Assembly: GCF_018390735.1 (NCBI RefSeq)
Contig: NZ_JAHBCL010000020.1
Location: 1-64,000, forward strand
Reading direction: 5' to 3'
Source of the DNA: Fusibacter paucivorans
GTDB lineage: Bacteria > Bacillota > Clostridia > Peptostreptococcales > Acidaminobacteraceae
DNA length: 64,000 nt
A program made the position numbers and the translations under genes. How positions within the stretch are numbered: the stretch's first letter is position 1; each line of letters opens with the position of its first letter. Below the pieces are notes generated by a model. That model saw nothing but the letters and a program-made list of their open reading frames with translations. It made no database searches and was not told the origin of the DNA. Below are positions 17,015-25,041 of the stretch, one piece after another.

Positions 17015-18091
17015 ATGAACAAACGCATCATGCAAGTATTAGTGAGTTTATTGATATTATCATTAGCGTTAACAGGCTGCGGCGGTTCGTCAGATTCAAG
17101 CAGTTCATCAAGCAGTTCATCAAGCAGTTCATCAAGCTCAAGTTCAAGCAGCGAGACACCGGCAGATACGCAAGAACAAATTGATATTACGTTTGCAGAT
17201 TATGGTTCAAGCGCAATGCCGACTGCTGACGGTTATCGTACTGCGATTGACTACATCACAAACAAATCTGGCGGCAGAATTAACATTACTTATACACCAG
17301 ATGCCGTGCTCGGTAATGAAACTGAAATGATTCAACAGCTCATGGATGGCACGATGAAAATGGCAACACTTGGCACAAGTACGTTTAGTAAATTTACGTC
17401 AAAAATGGAAGTGTTCCAATTACCATTCCTCATTACAGATTATGAAAAAGAACAAACTGCGTTCACAAGTCCTGAAGGACAAGTGCTTCTTGGTTCGGCA
17501 GAAGAATTAGGATTAAAAATTGTTGGTTACATGGAAAACGGGATCCGTCACTTTGCAAACAACAAACGTCCTATTAAAACACCTGCAGACCTTGAAGACT
17601 TAAAAATAAGAATTGTACCAAGCACAATGCTCCAAAAATCTATGGAACTTTTAGGTGCGAATCCTACGCCGCTTAACTATGGTGAAATCTACACAGCGCT
17701 TCAAAACAAAGTTATTGACGGCGAAGAAATCAACATCACATCACTTTATGCGATGAAACACTATGAAACGATTCAATATGTTTCTGAAATTGGTATGTAT
17801 CCTTTTGCAGCCGTTGTAGTCTTCAACTTAGATTACTGGAATTCACTTTCTGAAGAAGATCAACAAATTATTTTAGACGGTTTTGCAAGCGGTACAGAGG
17901 CACTCTTCGATACGTATTTGCCGAACTATGAAATCGTAGCAAAACAAGCATGTATTGACGCTGGTCTTGAATTTAATACCATTGAAGATAAAGAAGCATT
18001 CAGGGATCTCGTTCAACCGGTTTATGACGAGTATGAAGACATGGACCCTGATATGAAAGCTTTCATCGAAATGATGAAATCGTTGGAATAG
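17015..18091 (+). CDS. dctP: TRAP transporter solute-binding lipoprotein (DctP family)
   Basis: A lipoprotein signal ends at LALTGC (Cys about 21), followed by a linker of about 20 serines and then the DctP fold: TEMIQQLMDGTMKMATLG, ADLEDLKIRIVPS (the substrate-binding arginine region), PLNYGEIYTALQNKVIDGEE. It captures an organic anion outside the membrane for the QM permease encoded next. The start at 17015 follows GGGGAGG. Part of the serine linker is coded by three 12-bp repeats (17101-17136). Which acid it binds cannot be read from the sequence. Confidence 0.93.
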   Translation: MNKRIMQVLVSLLILSLALTGCGGSSDSSSSSSSSSSSSSSSSSSSETPADTQEQIDITFADYGSSAMPTADGYRTAIDYITNKSGGRINITYTPDAVLGNETEMIQQLMDGTMKMATLGTSTFSKFTSKMEVFQLPFLITDYEKEQTAFTSPEGQVLLGSAEELGLKIVGYMENGIRHFANNKRPIKTPADLEDLKIRIVPSTMLQKSMELLGANPTPLNYGEIYTALQNKVIDGEEINITSLYAMKHYETIQYVSEIGMYPFAAVVVFNLDYWNSLSEEDQQIILDGFASGTEALFDTYLPNYEIVAKQACIDAGLEFNTIEDKEAFRDLVQPVYDEYEDMDPDMKAFIEMMKSLE

Positions 18092-18110
18092 TAACGCGCG
18101 GAGGTGTGTT

Positions 18111-18611
18111 TTGGAAGTCATTAAATCTATTTTAGATGGTATTGCTGCTGTCGTAAAACGAGTAATCGCCGTCATGTTGGGCGTTATGCTGGTTGTTGCA
18201 CTTGTTGAGGTATTTAGGAGATATCTATTTGGATTATCCTTTCCATGGTCTGAGGAGCTCATACGCTATCTCATCATATGGGTATCGTTCTTGGGCGGCG
18301 CGGTAGCATACAAGGAGCAGAATCTCGTATTCTTTGATATGATTGTCGACAAACTGCACAGCAAGTTTAAGTATGTGTTGTTGATGTTGACAAACACCGT
18401 TTCTCTCATCTTTGTCAGTTACATTTTTTCCTATGCCTTAAAGGTAATCAACAAACCTTCTATCGTCAAACAGAAGAGTATAGGTCTTCAGATATCGATG
18501 CTTTATCCATACTTGGCAATACCGGTAGGTTTGGGTTTGATGATTTTGTTTGGTCTTTATCACTACAGGGTAATTTATGCAACTTATAAAAATGGGGGGT
18601 ACAACAAATGA
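18111..18611 (+). CDS. dctQ: TRAP transporter small permease (DctQ family)
   Basis: Four hydrophobic segments occur in 166 residues, with the family signature RRYLFGLSFPWSEELIRYL and WVSFLGGAVAYKE. It forms the small membrane subunit next to DctM. The start is TTG at 18111, five bases after GGAGGTG; no ATG fits. The gene overlaps dctM by four bases (ATGA). Confidence 0.92.
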   Translation: MEVIKSILDGIAAVVKRVIAVMLGVMLVVALVEVFRRYLFGLSFPWSEELIRYLIIWVSFLGGAVAYKEQNLVFFDMIVDKLHSKFKYVLLMLTNTVSLIFVSYIFSYALKVINKPSIVKQKSIGLQISMLYPYLAIPVGLGLMILFGLYHYRVIYATYKNGGYNK

Positions 18612-19882
18612 CATTTGCAGTCATCGTATTTGTAATTGCTTTATTTGCAGGCGTCCCCATTGCTTTCGTGCTCGGTTTGGCAGGTGTTACACACCTCGTG
18701 CAAATTGGGGATCCTTCGTTCTTTAACGTCATTGTCCCGAGAATGTTCGCGGGCATGGACATCATGGGTTTAACCTGTATTCCGTTCTTTATTGTTGCAG
18801 GTGAAGTGATGAATGCCAGTGGCGTAACAGGTAAGCTGCTCGAATTTACGAGGAGCCTTATTGGACACTTTAGAGGTGGTCTAGCATACGCCGTCGTCTT
18901 TATTGCCATGATCCTATCGGCAATTTTGGGATCGGCAAATGCGGTTGCATCCATTTTATGTGCGGTTATGATACCGGAAATGAGTAAGGATAAATACCCG
19001 GAAGAATTTAGCGGTGCCTTGATTGCATCGTCCGGGATACTAGGGCCGGTTATTCCGCCGAGTGTTACTTTTGTCTACTTTAGCGTTCTCTCAAACGTTT
19101 CGGTTAATGGCTTATTCATGGGTGGTATTGTCCCTGGTATTTTGTTGGGACTTGGTTTTGCAACGGTTATATTCTTTAAAGTTAGAAAGTTTGATTTGCC
19201 AAAGGGTGAGCCGTTCAGATTTAAGCGTTTGCTGAAAGCGACATTTCAAGCGCTGCCAGCATTGCTCGTGCCGATTATCATTGTCGGCGGGATCATGTCG
19301 GGTGCCTTCACACCGACAGAATCTGGTGCTGTTGCCGTTTTCGCAGCATTCTTAGCGGGTTTATTCTATCGTAAATTTAAGCTGTCCATGTTGCCGGGCA
19401 TCTTTACGAGAGCTGCCATTGCAACTTCCGGTATATTCCTCATCATTGGTTTCGGGAACATTATCGGATGGTCAATGGCGATTGACAAAATACCACAAGC
19501 TATTTCGGCGGCTATATTAGGGTTCACGACGAGCAAGACGCTTATTATCTTTATCATGCTCGGTTTGTTGGTTCTCGTTGGCTGTGTTATGGAAGCGACC
19601 GCAGCAATGCTTATTTTTACACCGGTATTGCTCCCAATTGCAACAGCAATTGGTATGAACCCAATTCACTTTGGGATTGTCTTCTGTATCATGCTGACAA
19701 TTGCCCTTGTAACACCACCAGTAGGGATGGTTTTGTTTGTCACATCAAATATCTCCAAAATCTCACTTAATAAATTGAGTGGTCAGGTATTGCCGTTCGT
19801 TGCGGTAGCGTTTGTCATTACAATTATTATTGCATTCGCTGAACCGCTCGTCATGTGGATACCAACGCTCTTAGGCATATAG
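18608..19882 (+). CDS. dctM: TRAP transporter large permease (DctM family)
   Basis: This 424-residue, 11-12-helix protein carries the elevator transport path driven by sodium or proton gradients. Family motifs include GVPIAFVLGLAG, GLTCIPFFIVAGEVMNASG, ILGSANAVASILCAVMIPEM, GILGPVIPPS and the C-terminal ITPPVGMVLF-like VTPPVGMVLFVTSNIS. It is fused in frame overlap with dctQ (ATGA), giving the order P-Q-M. Together they import an unknown carboxylate for the enzymes of the operon. Confidence 0.95.
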   Translation: MTFAVIVFVIALFAGVPIAFVLGLAGVTHLVQIGDPSFFNVIVPRMFAGMDIMGLTCIPFFIVAGEVMNASGVTGKLLEFTRSLIGHFRGGLAYAVVFIAMILSAILGSANAVASILCAVMIPEMSKDKYPEEFSGALIASSGILGPVIPPSVTFVYFSVLSNVSVNGLFMGGIVPGILLGLGFATVIFFKVRKFDLPKGEPFRFKRLLKATFQALPALLVPIIIVGGIMSGAFTPTESGAVAVFAAFLAGLFYRKFKLSMLPGIFTRAAIATSGIFLIIGFGNIIGWSMAIDKIPQAISAAILGFTTSKTLIIFIMLGLLVLVGCVMEATAAMLIFTPVLLPIATAIGMNPIHFGIVFCIMLTIALVTPPVGMVLFVTSNISKISLNKLSGQVLPFVAVAFVITIIIAFAEPLVMWIPTLLGI

Positions 19883-19892
19883 CAATGGTCTG

Positions 19893-19912
19893 GGGCGCCT
19901 GTAAAGGCGCCC
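19893..19912 (+). other. Hairpin between dctM and the aldolase gene
   Basis: GGGCGCC-TGTAAA-GGCGCCC is a perfect 7-bp GC stem without a T run. In an operon this more probably stabilises the transporter mRNA or separates expression levels than terminates. Confidence 0.5.
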
Positions 19913-19936
19913 TGTACCAAAGAGAGGTCAATTATT

Positions 19937-20728
19937 ATGAACAAAGCTTATTCATTAAAGAAGAGAATTGCCAACAAGGAAGTTCTCGTCGGTTTATTTT
20001 ATAAATTTAACAGTCAGGCGATTGTTGAAATGGTAGGCCATGCAGGGTTTGATTTCATCATTGTGGACTGCGAACACTCAAACTACGCACCTGGTGAAGT
20101 AGAAGGTCTTATCCGTGCAGCTGAGTGCGTACAAATGAGCAGCATCATTCGATTGAGAGATGCAACAGCTGAAGATGTATTGCATGCGCTCGACTCAGGA
20201 GCAGATGGTGTTCAAATTCCAAGTATCAAATCTGTTGACACGGCTTTTGATGTTTGTAAATCTACAAAGTATTTTCCGGAAGGCAATCGCGGTTTATCTT
20301 TGACGCAAAGAGCTGCAAACTACAGTGTATGGCAAGGTAAAGAGAGCTATTATCAACATAGCAATGAAAATTCTTTGGTTGTTGTACATGTTGAAAATAT
20401 CGATATGGCACATCAAATTGATAAATTGCTTGAAGTCCCACAAATTGACGTCGTCTTCGTTGGACCGGCTGACCTTAGTCAGTCAATGGGCAAGCCAGGT
20501 CAAATGAATGACCCTGAAGTTGTTGCTGTCATTGAAGAAGTCTTCAAAAAAGTATTGGCAAAAGGTAAAGCTGTTGGTATTTACTGCGGCAACCAAGCCG
20601 CTGTCAAGAAATATGTTGATTTAGGTGCAACTTATATCGCATATGGTTCAGATATTACCGTTATGGCTTCTGGACTTAAGACATTAAAAGAATCAATCAG
20701 CTTTTTAAATGATGGTGGTGACAAATGA
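19937..20728 (+). CDS. HpcH/HpaI-type class II aldolase
   Basis: The family cleaves 2-keto-3-deoxy acids into pyruvate and an aldehyde, using a divalent metal. Seen in the 263 residues: FDFIIVDCEHSNYAPGEVEGLIRAA (catalytic His), DSGADGVQIPSI, the metal Glu in VVHVENIDM and metal Asp in FVGPADLSQSMG. AGAGAGG lies ahead of the ATG. It overlaps the BKACE gene by four bases, which ties the two reactions together. Products of the operon are therefore likely pyruvate-type C3 units plus a second fragment. Confidence 0.88.
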   Translation: MNKAYSLKKRIANKEVLVGLFYKFNSQAIVEMVGHAGFDFIIVDCEHSNYAPGEVEGLIRAAECVQMSSIIRLRDATAEDVLHALDSGADGVQIPSIKSVDTAFDVCKSTKYFPEGNRGLSLTQRAANYSVWQGKESYYQHSNENSLVVVHVENIDMAHQIDKLLEVPQIDVVFVGPADLSQSMGKPGQMNDPEVVAVIEEVFKKVLAKGKAVGIYCGNQAAVKKYVDLGATYIAYGSDITVMASGLKTLKESISFLNDGGDK

Positions 20729-21642
20729 AAAAAATAATCACCGCAGCCATAACAGGTGCCGTTCATACGCCTGGCATGTCGCCATATTTGCCGATTACGC
20801 CTGATGAAATCGTGAACGATGCCGTCGGTGCGGCGAAAGCCGGCGCAGCCGTGGTTCACATTCATGCAAGAAATCCAGAAAACGGCGAACCGACTTCTGA
20901 TCTCAGTATTATGCGAGAAATTGTAACTGCGATCAAAAAACAAAGCGATGTGATTGTTTGTATCACTACAGGCGGTCAGATCGGCATGTCGATTGAAGAA
21001 CGCATTGCAGCAGTTCCGGATATGAAGCCAGAACTTGCATCGTGTAATGCAGGATCACTTAATTTCGTGTTGACACCTGCACTGAAGAGATTGAAACCTA
21101 AATACGAATGGGAAGAAAAATTCTTATCCGGTACGCAAGATTTAATTTTTTCAAATACATTCAAGGGCTTATCACAGTATGTGGAAACCATGTATGCAAA
21201 CGGGACCATGCCGGAATTTGAAGTCTACGATGTCGGCATGATTAATAACATTGCGTATATGATGCGCGAAGGTGTTATCAAAGCGCCTGTGTACATTCAG
21301 TTTGTTATGGGCATCTTAGGCGGTCTACCGGCAACAGTCAGAAATTTGAATTTCTTGGTTGAAACCGCTGATATGCTCTTAGGTGATACATTTAAATGGT
21401 CGGTAGCAGCTGCTGGCAAAGATCAGTTCGCGCTGACAACTGCTGCACTGGCAATGGGTGGTCATGTTCGTGTGGGACTTGAAGACAACTTATACCTTGA
21501 AAAAGGTGTTTTAGCTAAGCACAGCAGTGAACAAGTTGAGCGCATTCGTAAGGCATTAGAAGTGCTCGGACATGAAGTGGCGACACCAGAAGAAGCAAGA
21601 CAAATTCTTTCTCTTAAAGGCAACCACGCTGTTAACTTTTAA
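20725..21642 (+). CDS. BKACE (beta-keto acid cleavage enzyme, DUF849) family protein
   Basis: Members exchange a beta-keto acid with acetyl-CoA to give acetoacetate and a new CoA ester; the founder acts on 3-keto-5-aminohexanoate in lysine fermentation. The zinc-binding strand reads AAVVHIHARNPENGEPT; TTGGQ, SCNAGSLNF, PEFEVYDVG and a C-terminal GGHVRVGLEDN follow the family plan. Length (305) is normal. It closes the operon and is followed by a strong terminator. Neighbours do not include the other lysine-fermentation genes, so a different beta-keto acid is inferred. Confidence 0.9.
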   Translation: MKKIITAAITGAVHTPGMSPYLPITPDEIVNDAVGAAKAGAAVVHIHARNPENGEPTSDLSIMREIVTAIKKQSDVIVCITTGGQIGMSIEERIAAVPDMKPELASCNAGSLNFVLTPALKRLKPKYEWEEKFLSGTQDLIFSNTFKGLSQYVETMYANGTMPEFEVYDVGMINNIAYMMREGVIKAPVYIQFVMGILGGLPATVRNLNFLVETADMLLGDTFKWSVAAAGKDQFALTTAALAMGGHVRVGLEDNLYLEKGVLAKHSSEQVERIRKALEVLGHEVATPEEARQILSLKGNHAVNF

Positions 21643-21665
21643 ACAGTTTATATTTCCCCAAAATG

Positions 21666-21712
21666 GAGCGGTCAATCATCTTTACAATGAGGTGATTGAC
21701 CGTTCTTTTTTT
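21666..21712 (+). terminator. Terminator of the catabolic operon
   Basis: GGTCAATCA and TGATTGACC form a 9-bp stem, extended by GAGC/GTTC wobble pairing, followed by seven T at 21706-21712. Confidence 0.85.
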
Positions 21713-21861
21713 GTCATTTCAATAAGTGTCGGTGAAATTCATGATTGAAACAGCTATTATTGCACATAAATAGAATAAAGGCATAACAATTTTCGGGCAT
21801 TACTGAGGATTAAAATGTAGGCTCATGAAGCGAAAATCACATTTGCGATAGGAGGCGCGCT

Positions 21862-23199
21862 ATGATATCACAAAAGAATAAGCAGGCTATGATTGATGAT
21901 TTAATTTCAATGCTTCAGATCAAGAGTGTCATTGATGAAGAAAATGGTGAGAGACCATTTGGAGACGGCATTGATTTGGCACTGAAACAAATACTCTCAA
22001 TTTCCAAACGCTTAGGCTATCGAACTTATTATGATCCAAATGGCTATTATGGTTATGCGGAAATTGGCGAGGGTGAAGAACTCATTGGCATACTCGGTCA
22101 CATCGATGTCGTACCGGAAGGGGATGAAGCGCTTTGGCGTTATCCGCCATACAGCGGAACCTTTACAGACGATAAAATTTACGGCAGGGGTGCTCAAGAT
22201 GATAAAGGACCAATTGTAGCCGTTCTTTATGCCATGAAATGGCTTTTGGAGGAGGGACTGACGCTTCATAAGCGTTTTCGCTTTATCTTTGGAACGGATG
22301 AAGAGAATCATTGGCGAGGGATTTGTCGCTACATGCATGAACAGGAAGTGCCATGCTGCGGTTTTACACCGGATTCGGCTTTCCCAGTAGTATATGCTGA
22401 GAAGGGATTGCTGCAGCTGAAAATCGAAAGCAAAAAAGGCGTTCCTTTTCATATCAGTGGCGGTACTTCATTAAATGCAGTGCCGGAATCGGCGATCTAT
22501 GCTGGTGATGATGTGGTTCGAATTTCTCAGGCGTTAAAGAGGCAGGGGTTTGATTTCGAAAACGAAGGTGACGAACTTATTGTTATTGGAAGATCGGCGC
22601 ATGCTGCGAAACCTGAAAGCGGTATCAACGCAATATCAAGACTGGCATTAGCCATTTCAGAAGAGAGCGAGTTGATACACTTTCTCAATGAGCGCATTGG
22701 TTTGACGACAAATGGCGCTTATATATTTGGCAATTGCAGAGATGATGTTTCGGGTCGTCTCACACTAAATATTGGGAAAATTGACATGAGCAAATACGGG
22801 CAGTCTATTGGCGTTGATATTCGCTTTCCAGTGACATTCTCAAAAAAATTTATCATGGATGCCATGATGCGAAATGCCGAGAAATATCATTTGGAGATTA
22901 CGGAACTTGACTATCTAGCACCCAATTTTGTATCGGTATCATCAGCACTTATTCAAAACCTCGTTGGGGCCTATGAAGCTGTGACGGGACTTGATGGAAC
23001 ACCATTGTCAACAGGAGGTGCAACCTATGCGCGATCTATGAAAAATTGCGTCGCTTTTGGCGCTAGACTGCCGGGAATGAATGCTTTAGCGCATCAAACG
23101 GACGAGCACATTGCCGTGGAACAAATGATTGCTTGTATGCGAATTTATAAAGAGGCAATCAAACGACTCAATGATGCACCTGCTGTTTGTCCAATATAA
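21862..23199 (+). CDS. M20 family dipeptidase (PepV/Sapep-like)
   Basis: This dinuclear zinc peptidase has 445 residues. Visible ligands: His and Asp in LGHIDVVPEG, the bridging Asp in GRGAQDDKGP, catalytic Glu-Glu in GTDEENHW, Asp in TPDSAFPVVYAEKG, and a C-terminal His near MNALAHQTDEHIAVEQ. The inserted lid domain and STGGATYAR are typical of PepV. It releases amino acids from unspecific dipeptides in the cytosol. AGGAGG precedes the ATG. It is cut off from the upstream operon by a terminator. Confidence 0.92.
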   Translation: MISQKNKQAMIDDLISMLQIKSVIDEENGERPFGDGIDLALKQILSISKRLGYRTYYDPNGYYGYAEIGEGEELIGILGHIDVVPEGDEALWRYPPYSGTFTDDKIYGRGAQDDKGPIVAVLYAMKWLLEEGLTLHKRFRFIFGTDEENHWRGICRYMHEQEVPCCGFTPDSAFPVVYAEKGLLQLKIESKKGVPFHISGGTSLNAVPESAIYAGDDVVRISQALKRQGFDFENEGDELIVIGRSAHAAKPESGINAISRLALAISEESELIHFLNERIGLTTNGAYIFGNCRDDVSGRLTLNIGKIDMSKYGQSIGVDIRFPVTFSKKFIMDAMMRNAEKYHLEITELDYLAPNFVSVSSALIQNLVGAYEAVTGLDGTPLSTGGATYARSMKNCVAFGARLPGMNALAHQTDEHIAVEQMIACMRIYKEAIKRLNDAPAVCPI

Positions 23200-23222
23200 T
23201 CAATCTGCCAATTCACTGCATT

Positions 23223-23264
23223 AAAAAAGCCTCTAAGCACAAATAAATGTGATGCGAGGCTTTT
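23223..23264. terminator. Bidirectional terminator
   Basis: AAAAGCCTC (23225-23233) pairs with GAGGCTTTT (23256-23264) around an inner CACA/TGTG stem. It serves the dipeptidase gene on the plus strand and the converging 109-residue gene. Confidence 0.8.
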
Positions 23265-23270
23265 AACATT

Positions 23271-23600
23271 TTAGTGAAAGGCAATGATTTGATCGACAAA
23301 GATAGAAAGTTCTTCAAAGAGAAGGTTATACTTGACGTTGTTGGGATTATCTGTGTAGCTGAGATTAACTTGATAAACATTTTTACATTTGAGTACGGTA
23401 GGTGCGTCATCGGGTACCAGAATTTCTGAAGCAATGTATTTTGATGATGCGAACCAATTGTCAGAAACGATTTCAATGTTTTCTCTCAATAGTACGAGCC
23501 AGCCCATTCCGGCAACAAATAGTTCAATAGATGGCAGATCAGAATTGATAAAATGCTGTCGTAAGATTTGGGCTTTACTTGTTTGGAATTCCATGGACAT
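23271..23600 (-). CDS. Hypothetical protein, 109 residues
   Basis: I do not recognise this protein. A strong AAGGAGG seven bases before the ATG and a terminator directly behind it argue that it is a real single gene. The sequence is soluble-looking, with mixed strands and helices (SIELFVAGMGWLVLLRENIEIV; SYTDNPNNVKYNLLFEELSIFVDQ), no signal peptide and no metal motif. The 5' end faces the sigma-54 promoter at 23717 across about 115 bp, so the two divergent units could share control. Confidence 0.7.
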   Translation of the reverse strand: MSMEFQTSKAQILRQHFINSDLPSIELFVAGMGWLVLLRENIEIVSDNWFASSKYIASEILVPDDAPTVLKCKNVYQVNLSYTDNPNNVKYNLLFEELSIFVDQIIAFH

Positions 23601-23642
23601 GGTATGACCTCCTTTTTCTCTCTGTTGCTATTGTTGCATTTT

Positions 23643-23664
23643 TACCCCGTTATCAAAGGGGTTA
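23643..23664. promoter_or_regulatory. Inverted repeat ahead of the second sigma-54 promoter
   Basis: TACCCC and GGGGTTA flank a nine-base centre. The right half, AAGGGGTTAA, differs by one base from the AATGGGTTAA of the proposed enhancer near 14660. It lies about 55 bp before the -24 element, closer than usual for an enhancer, so its role is uncertain. Confidence 0.35.
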
Positions 23665-23716
23665 AGCAAATAAAAAATGATTTGTAGTTGCATTATTTTA
23701 TTTCAAAATTACATTT

Positions 23717-23732
23717 TGGCATAAGACTTGCA
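23717..23732 (+). promoter_or_regulatory. Second sigma-54 promoter
   Basis: TGGCAT-N5-TTGCA (23717-23722, 23728-23732) fits the -24/-12 consensus with the invariant GG and GC. Transcription should start near 23743. The first recognisable gene downstream is the MaoC hydratase almost 690 bases later. Confidence 0.75.
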
Positions 23733-23741
23733 ATATATAAT

Positions 23742-24420
23742 GGTGAATAACCGATTTTGGGTATTCATATGGTTCAAGATGATCGAAGACACATCTGAAG
23801 TTACGGTAAGGGATTTCGTAACAACCATCATGGGAAATGCTGAAGTCATTGATTTTAAAGGGCTTTAGAGATTGTTTTAGAGGGAGCGATCGCTAAAGAC
23901 ATAAATCACAGAGATAAAAATTCAATGACTGAATAGTATAATACCATCTTCAATCGTCCAGAGTTTGTACAGATGGATTGTCTAGCTGTAAACCATAGTG
24001 GACACTGTGACATATATCGTTCGTAAAGATGCAAACACACGAGCCTTTACACGCTATAGAGCATGCCGTGTGATAAAGCAGTATGTCACTGCCAGGGAAC
24101 GACGCCATCGAATAAGGATTGTGAGGGCGAAATGACCTGGTGCTGTAGCTAAGTAATATTGCAGTAATTGCAATGCCTTAGACAGAGAAACCTACCTTTT
24201 GGAGAGCGTTGGTTACAGGCAGCGTGGACTTGCAAAAGTACCTGATATTTTAAGGTGCTCAGCGTCGCCATGCATGCCGAATTGTGATAAAAACGCCTTG
24301 TAACATCCAGTGGATGGTAAAAAAACAGCACCGGTTTGGTCTTCAATCATCGCTAATTAAAAAGCACCCGTAAACAATTGTTTACAGATATGAGGTGCTG
24401 TAAACTTCAATTTACACTAG
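23742..24420 (+). ncRNA. Candidate structured non-coding RNA or very long leader
   Basis: About 680 bases without a usable reading frame follow the sigma-54 promoter. The predicted 5' end opens with a hairpin, TGAATAACC-GATTTT-GGGTATTCA. Further perfect or near-perfect pairings: GTTACG/CGTAAC (23800-23823), CCATCT/AGATGG, CATAGT/ACTGTG, GTGACATA (24006)/TATGTCAC (24082), CACACG/CGTGTG, GCAGT/ACTGC (24078-24092), ATTGCA/TGCAAT within CTAAG/CTTAG (about 24149-24181), a 10-bp long-range pairing CTGGTGCTGT (24137)/ACAGCACCGG (24325), and AGCACC/GGTGCT around GTAAACAATTGTTTAC just before the maoC ribosome binding site. Six-base pairings are expected by chance at this length; the longer ones are less so. 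It matches no RNA family I can name. Confidence 0.4.
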
Positions 24421-24429
24421 GAGGCCAAC

Positions 24430-24852
24430 ATGATTGGGAAAAGCATTGATGAATTAAAAGTAGGCGATAAGGCATCTTTTACAAAGACAATTACTGAGAC
24501 CGATGTCTACCTTTATGCAGGTATCAGCGGTGACTTAAATCCGGCGCATATTAACCAAGTAGAATCAGAAAAGACAATGTTCAAAGGCAGAATTGCACAT
24601 GGTATGTTGACAGCTAGCTTTATTTCGACGGTACTTGGATGTTACTTACCAGGCCCTGGCACAATTTATCTTGGTCAAACATTAAAATTTAAAAAACCAG
24701 TTCGTTTTGGCGATACGATTACAGCAGTTGCTGAAGTGATATCTGCTGATCAAGAGAAAAACAGAGTTATCTTAAAAACAACTTGCTATAATCAAAATGA
24801 TGAAGTTGTCATTGAAGGCGAAGCAACCGCGATGCCTCCAAAAAAAGCTTAA
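24430..24852 (+). CDS. MaoC-like enoyl-CoA hydratase (R-specific, PhaJ type)
   Basis: The hot-dog fold hydratase motif is clear: YAGISGDLNPAHIN supplies the catalytic Asp and His, followed by RIAHGMLTASFIS. The 140-residue size equals that of PhaJ-type single-domain enzymes, which hydrate trans-2-enoyl-CoA to (R)-3-hydroxyacyl-CoA. AGGAGG lies directly before the ATG and just after the stem-loop that ends the long leader. Sigma-54 control from 23717 would link it to the BKACE operon, which also handles CoA esters; this link is inferred. Confidence 0.88.
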   Translation: MIGKSIDELKVGDKASFTKTITETDVYLYAGISGDLNPAHINQVESEKTMFKGRIAHGMLTASFISTVLGCYLPGPGTIYLGQTLKFKKPVRFGDTITAVAEVISADQEKNRVILKTTCYNQNDEVVIEGEATAMPPKKA

Positions 24853-24880
24853 TAGGGATTAAGTTCGATTTGATTTAGTC

Positions 24881-24910
24881 GGCAGATGAGAGGGCACATA
24901 GGGATCTGCC
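24881..24910 (+). other. Hairpin downstream of maoC
   Basis: GGCAGAT (24881-24887) and ATCTGCC (24904-24910) pair perfectly around 16 bases. There is no T run, so this is not the terminator, which follows 30 bases later. Confidence 0.4.
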
Positions 24911-24942
24911 AATCAGTACACCAAAACTTTAATTTCAATATA

Positions 24943-25003
24943 CAAAGTGGATTGCTTTAAGCATATAGAAAGGACAGCATAGAGCTGTCCACTTTGTTTT
25001 TTT
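24943..25003 (+). terminator. Two-tier terminator after maoC
   Basis: CAAAGTGG (24943-24950) and CCACTTTG (24989-24996) form a lower stem around an inner hairpin, GGACAGC-ATAGA-GCTGTCC (24972-24990), whose last bases compete with the lower stem. Seven T follow at 24997-25003. Confidence 0.8.
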
Positions 25004-25041
25004 GACCTAATAATTTAAATGGCTGATAGAATGATTTGATA

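Noticed and set aside
19893-19912. Terminator within the TRAP operon
   Set aside because: The stem is strong but has no T run, and the aldolase gene downstream has no visible promoter.
24149-24346. 65-residue minus-strand frame in the candidate RNA region
   Set aside because: No ribosome binding site, composition unlike a protein, and it lies across the strongest inverted repeats.
23742-24420. OLE, GOLLD, ROOL or a group I/II intron
   Set aside because: No domain V, no intron-encoded protein, no phage context and no neighbouring OapA-type gene; I cannot match it to any of these by eye.
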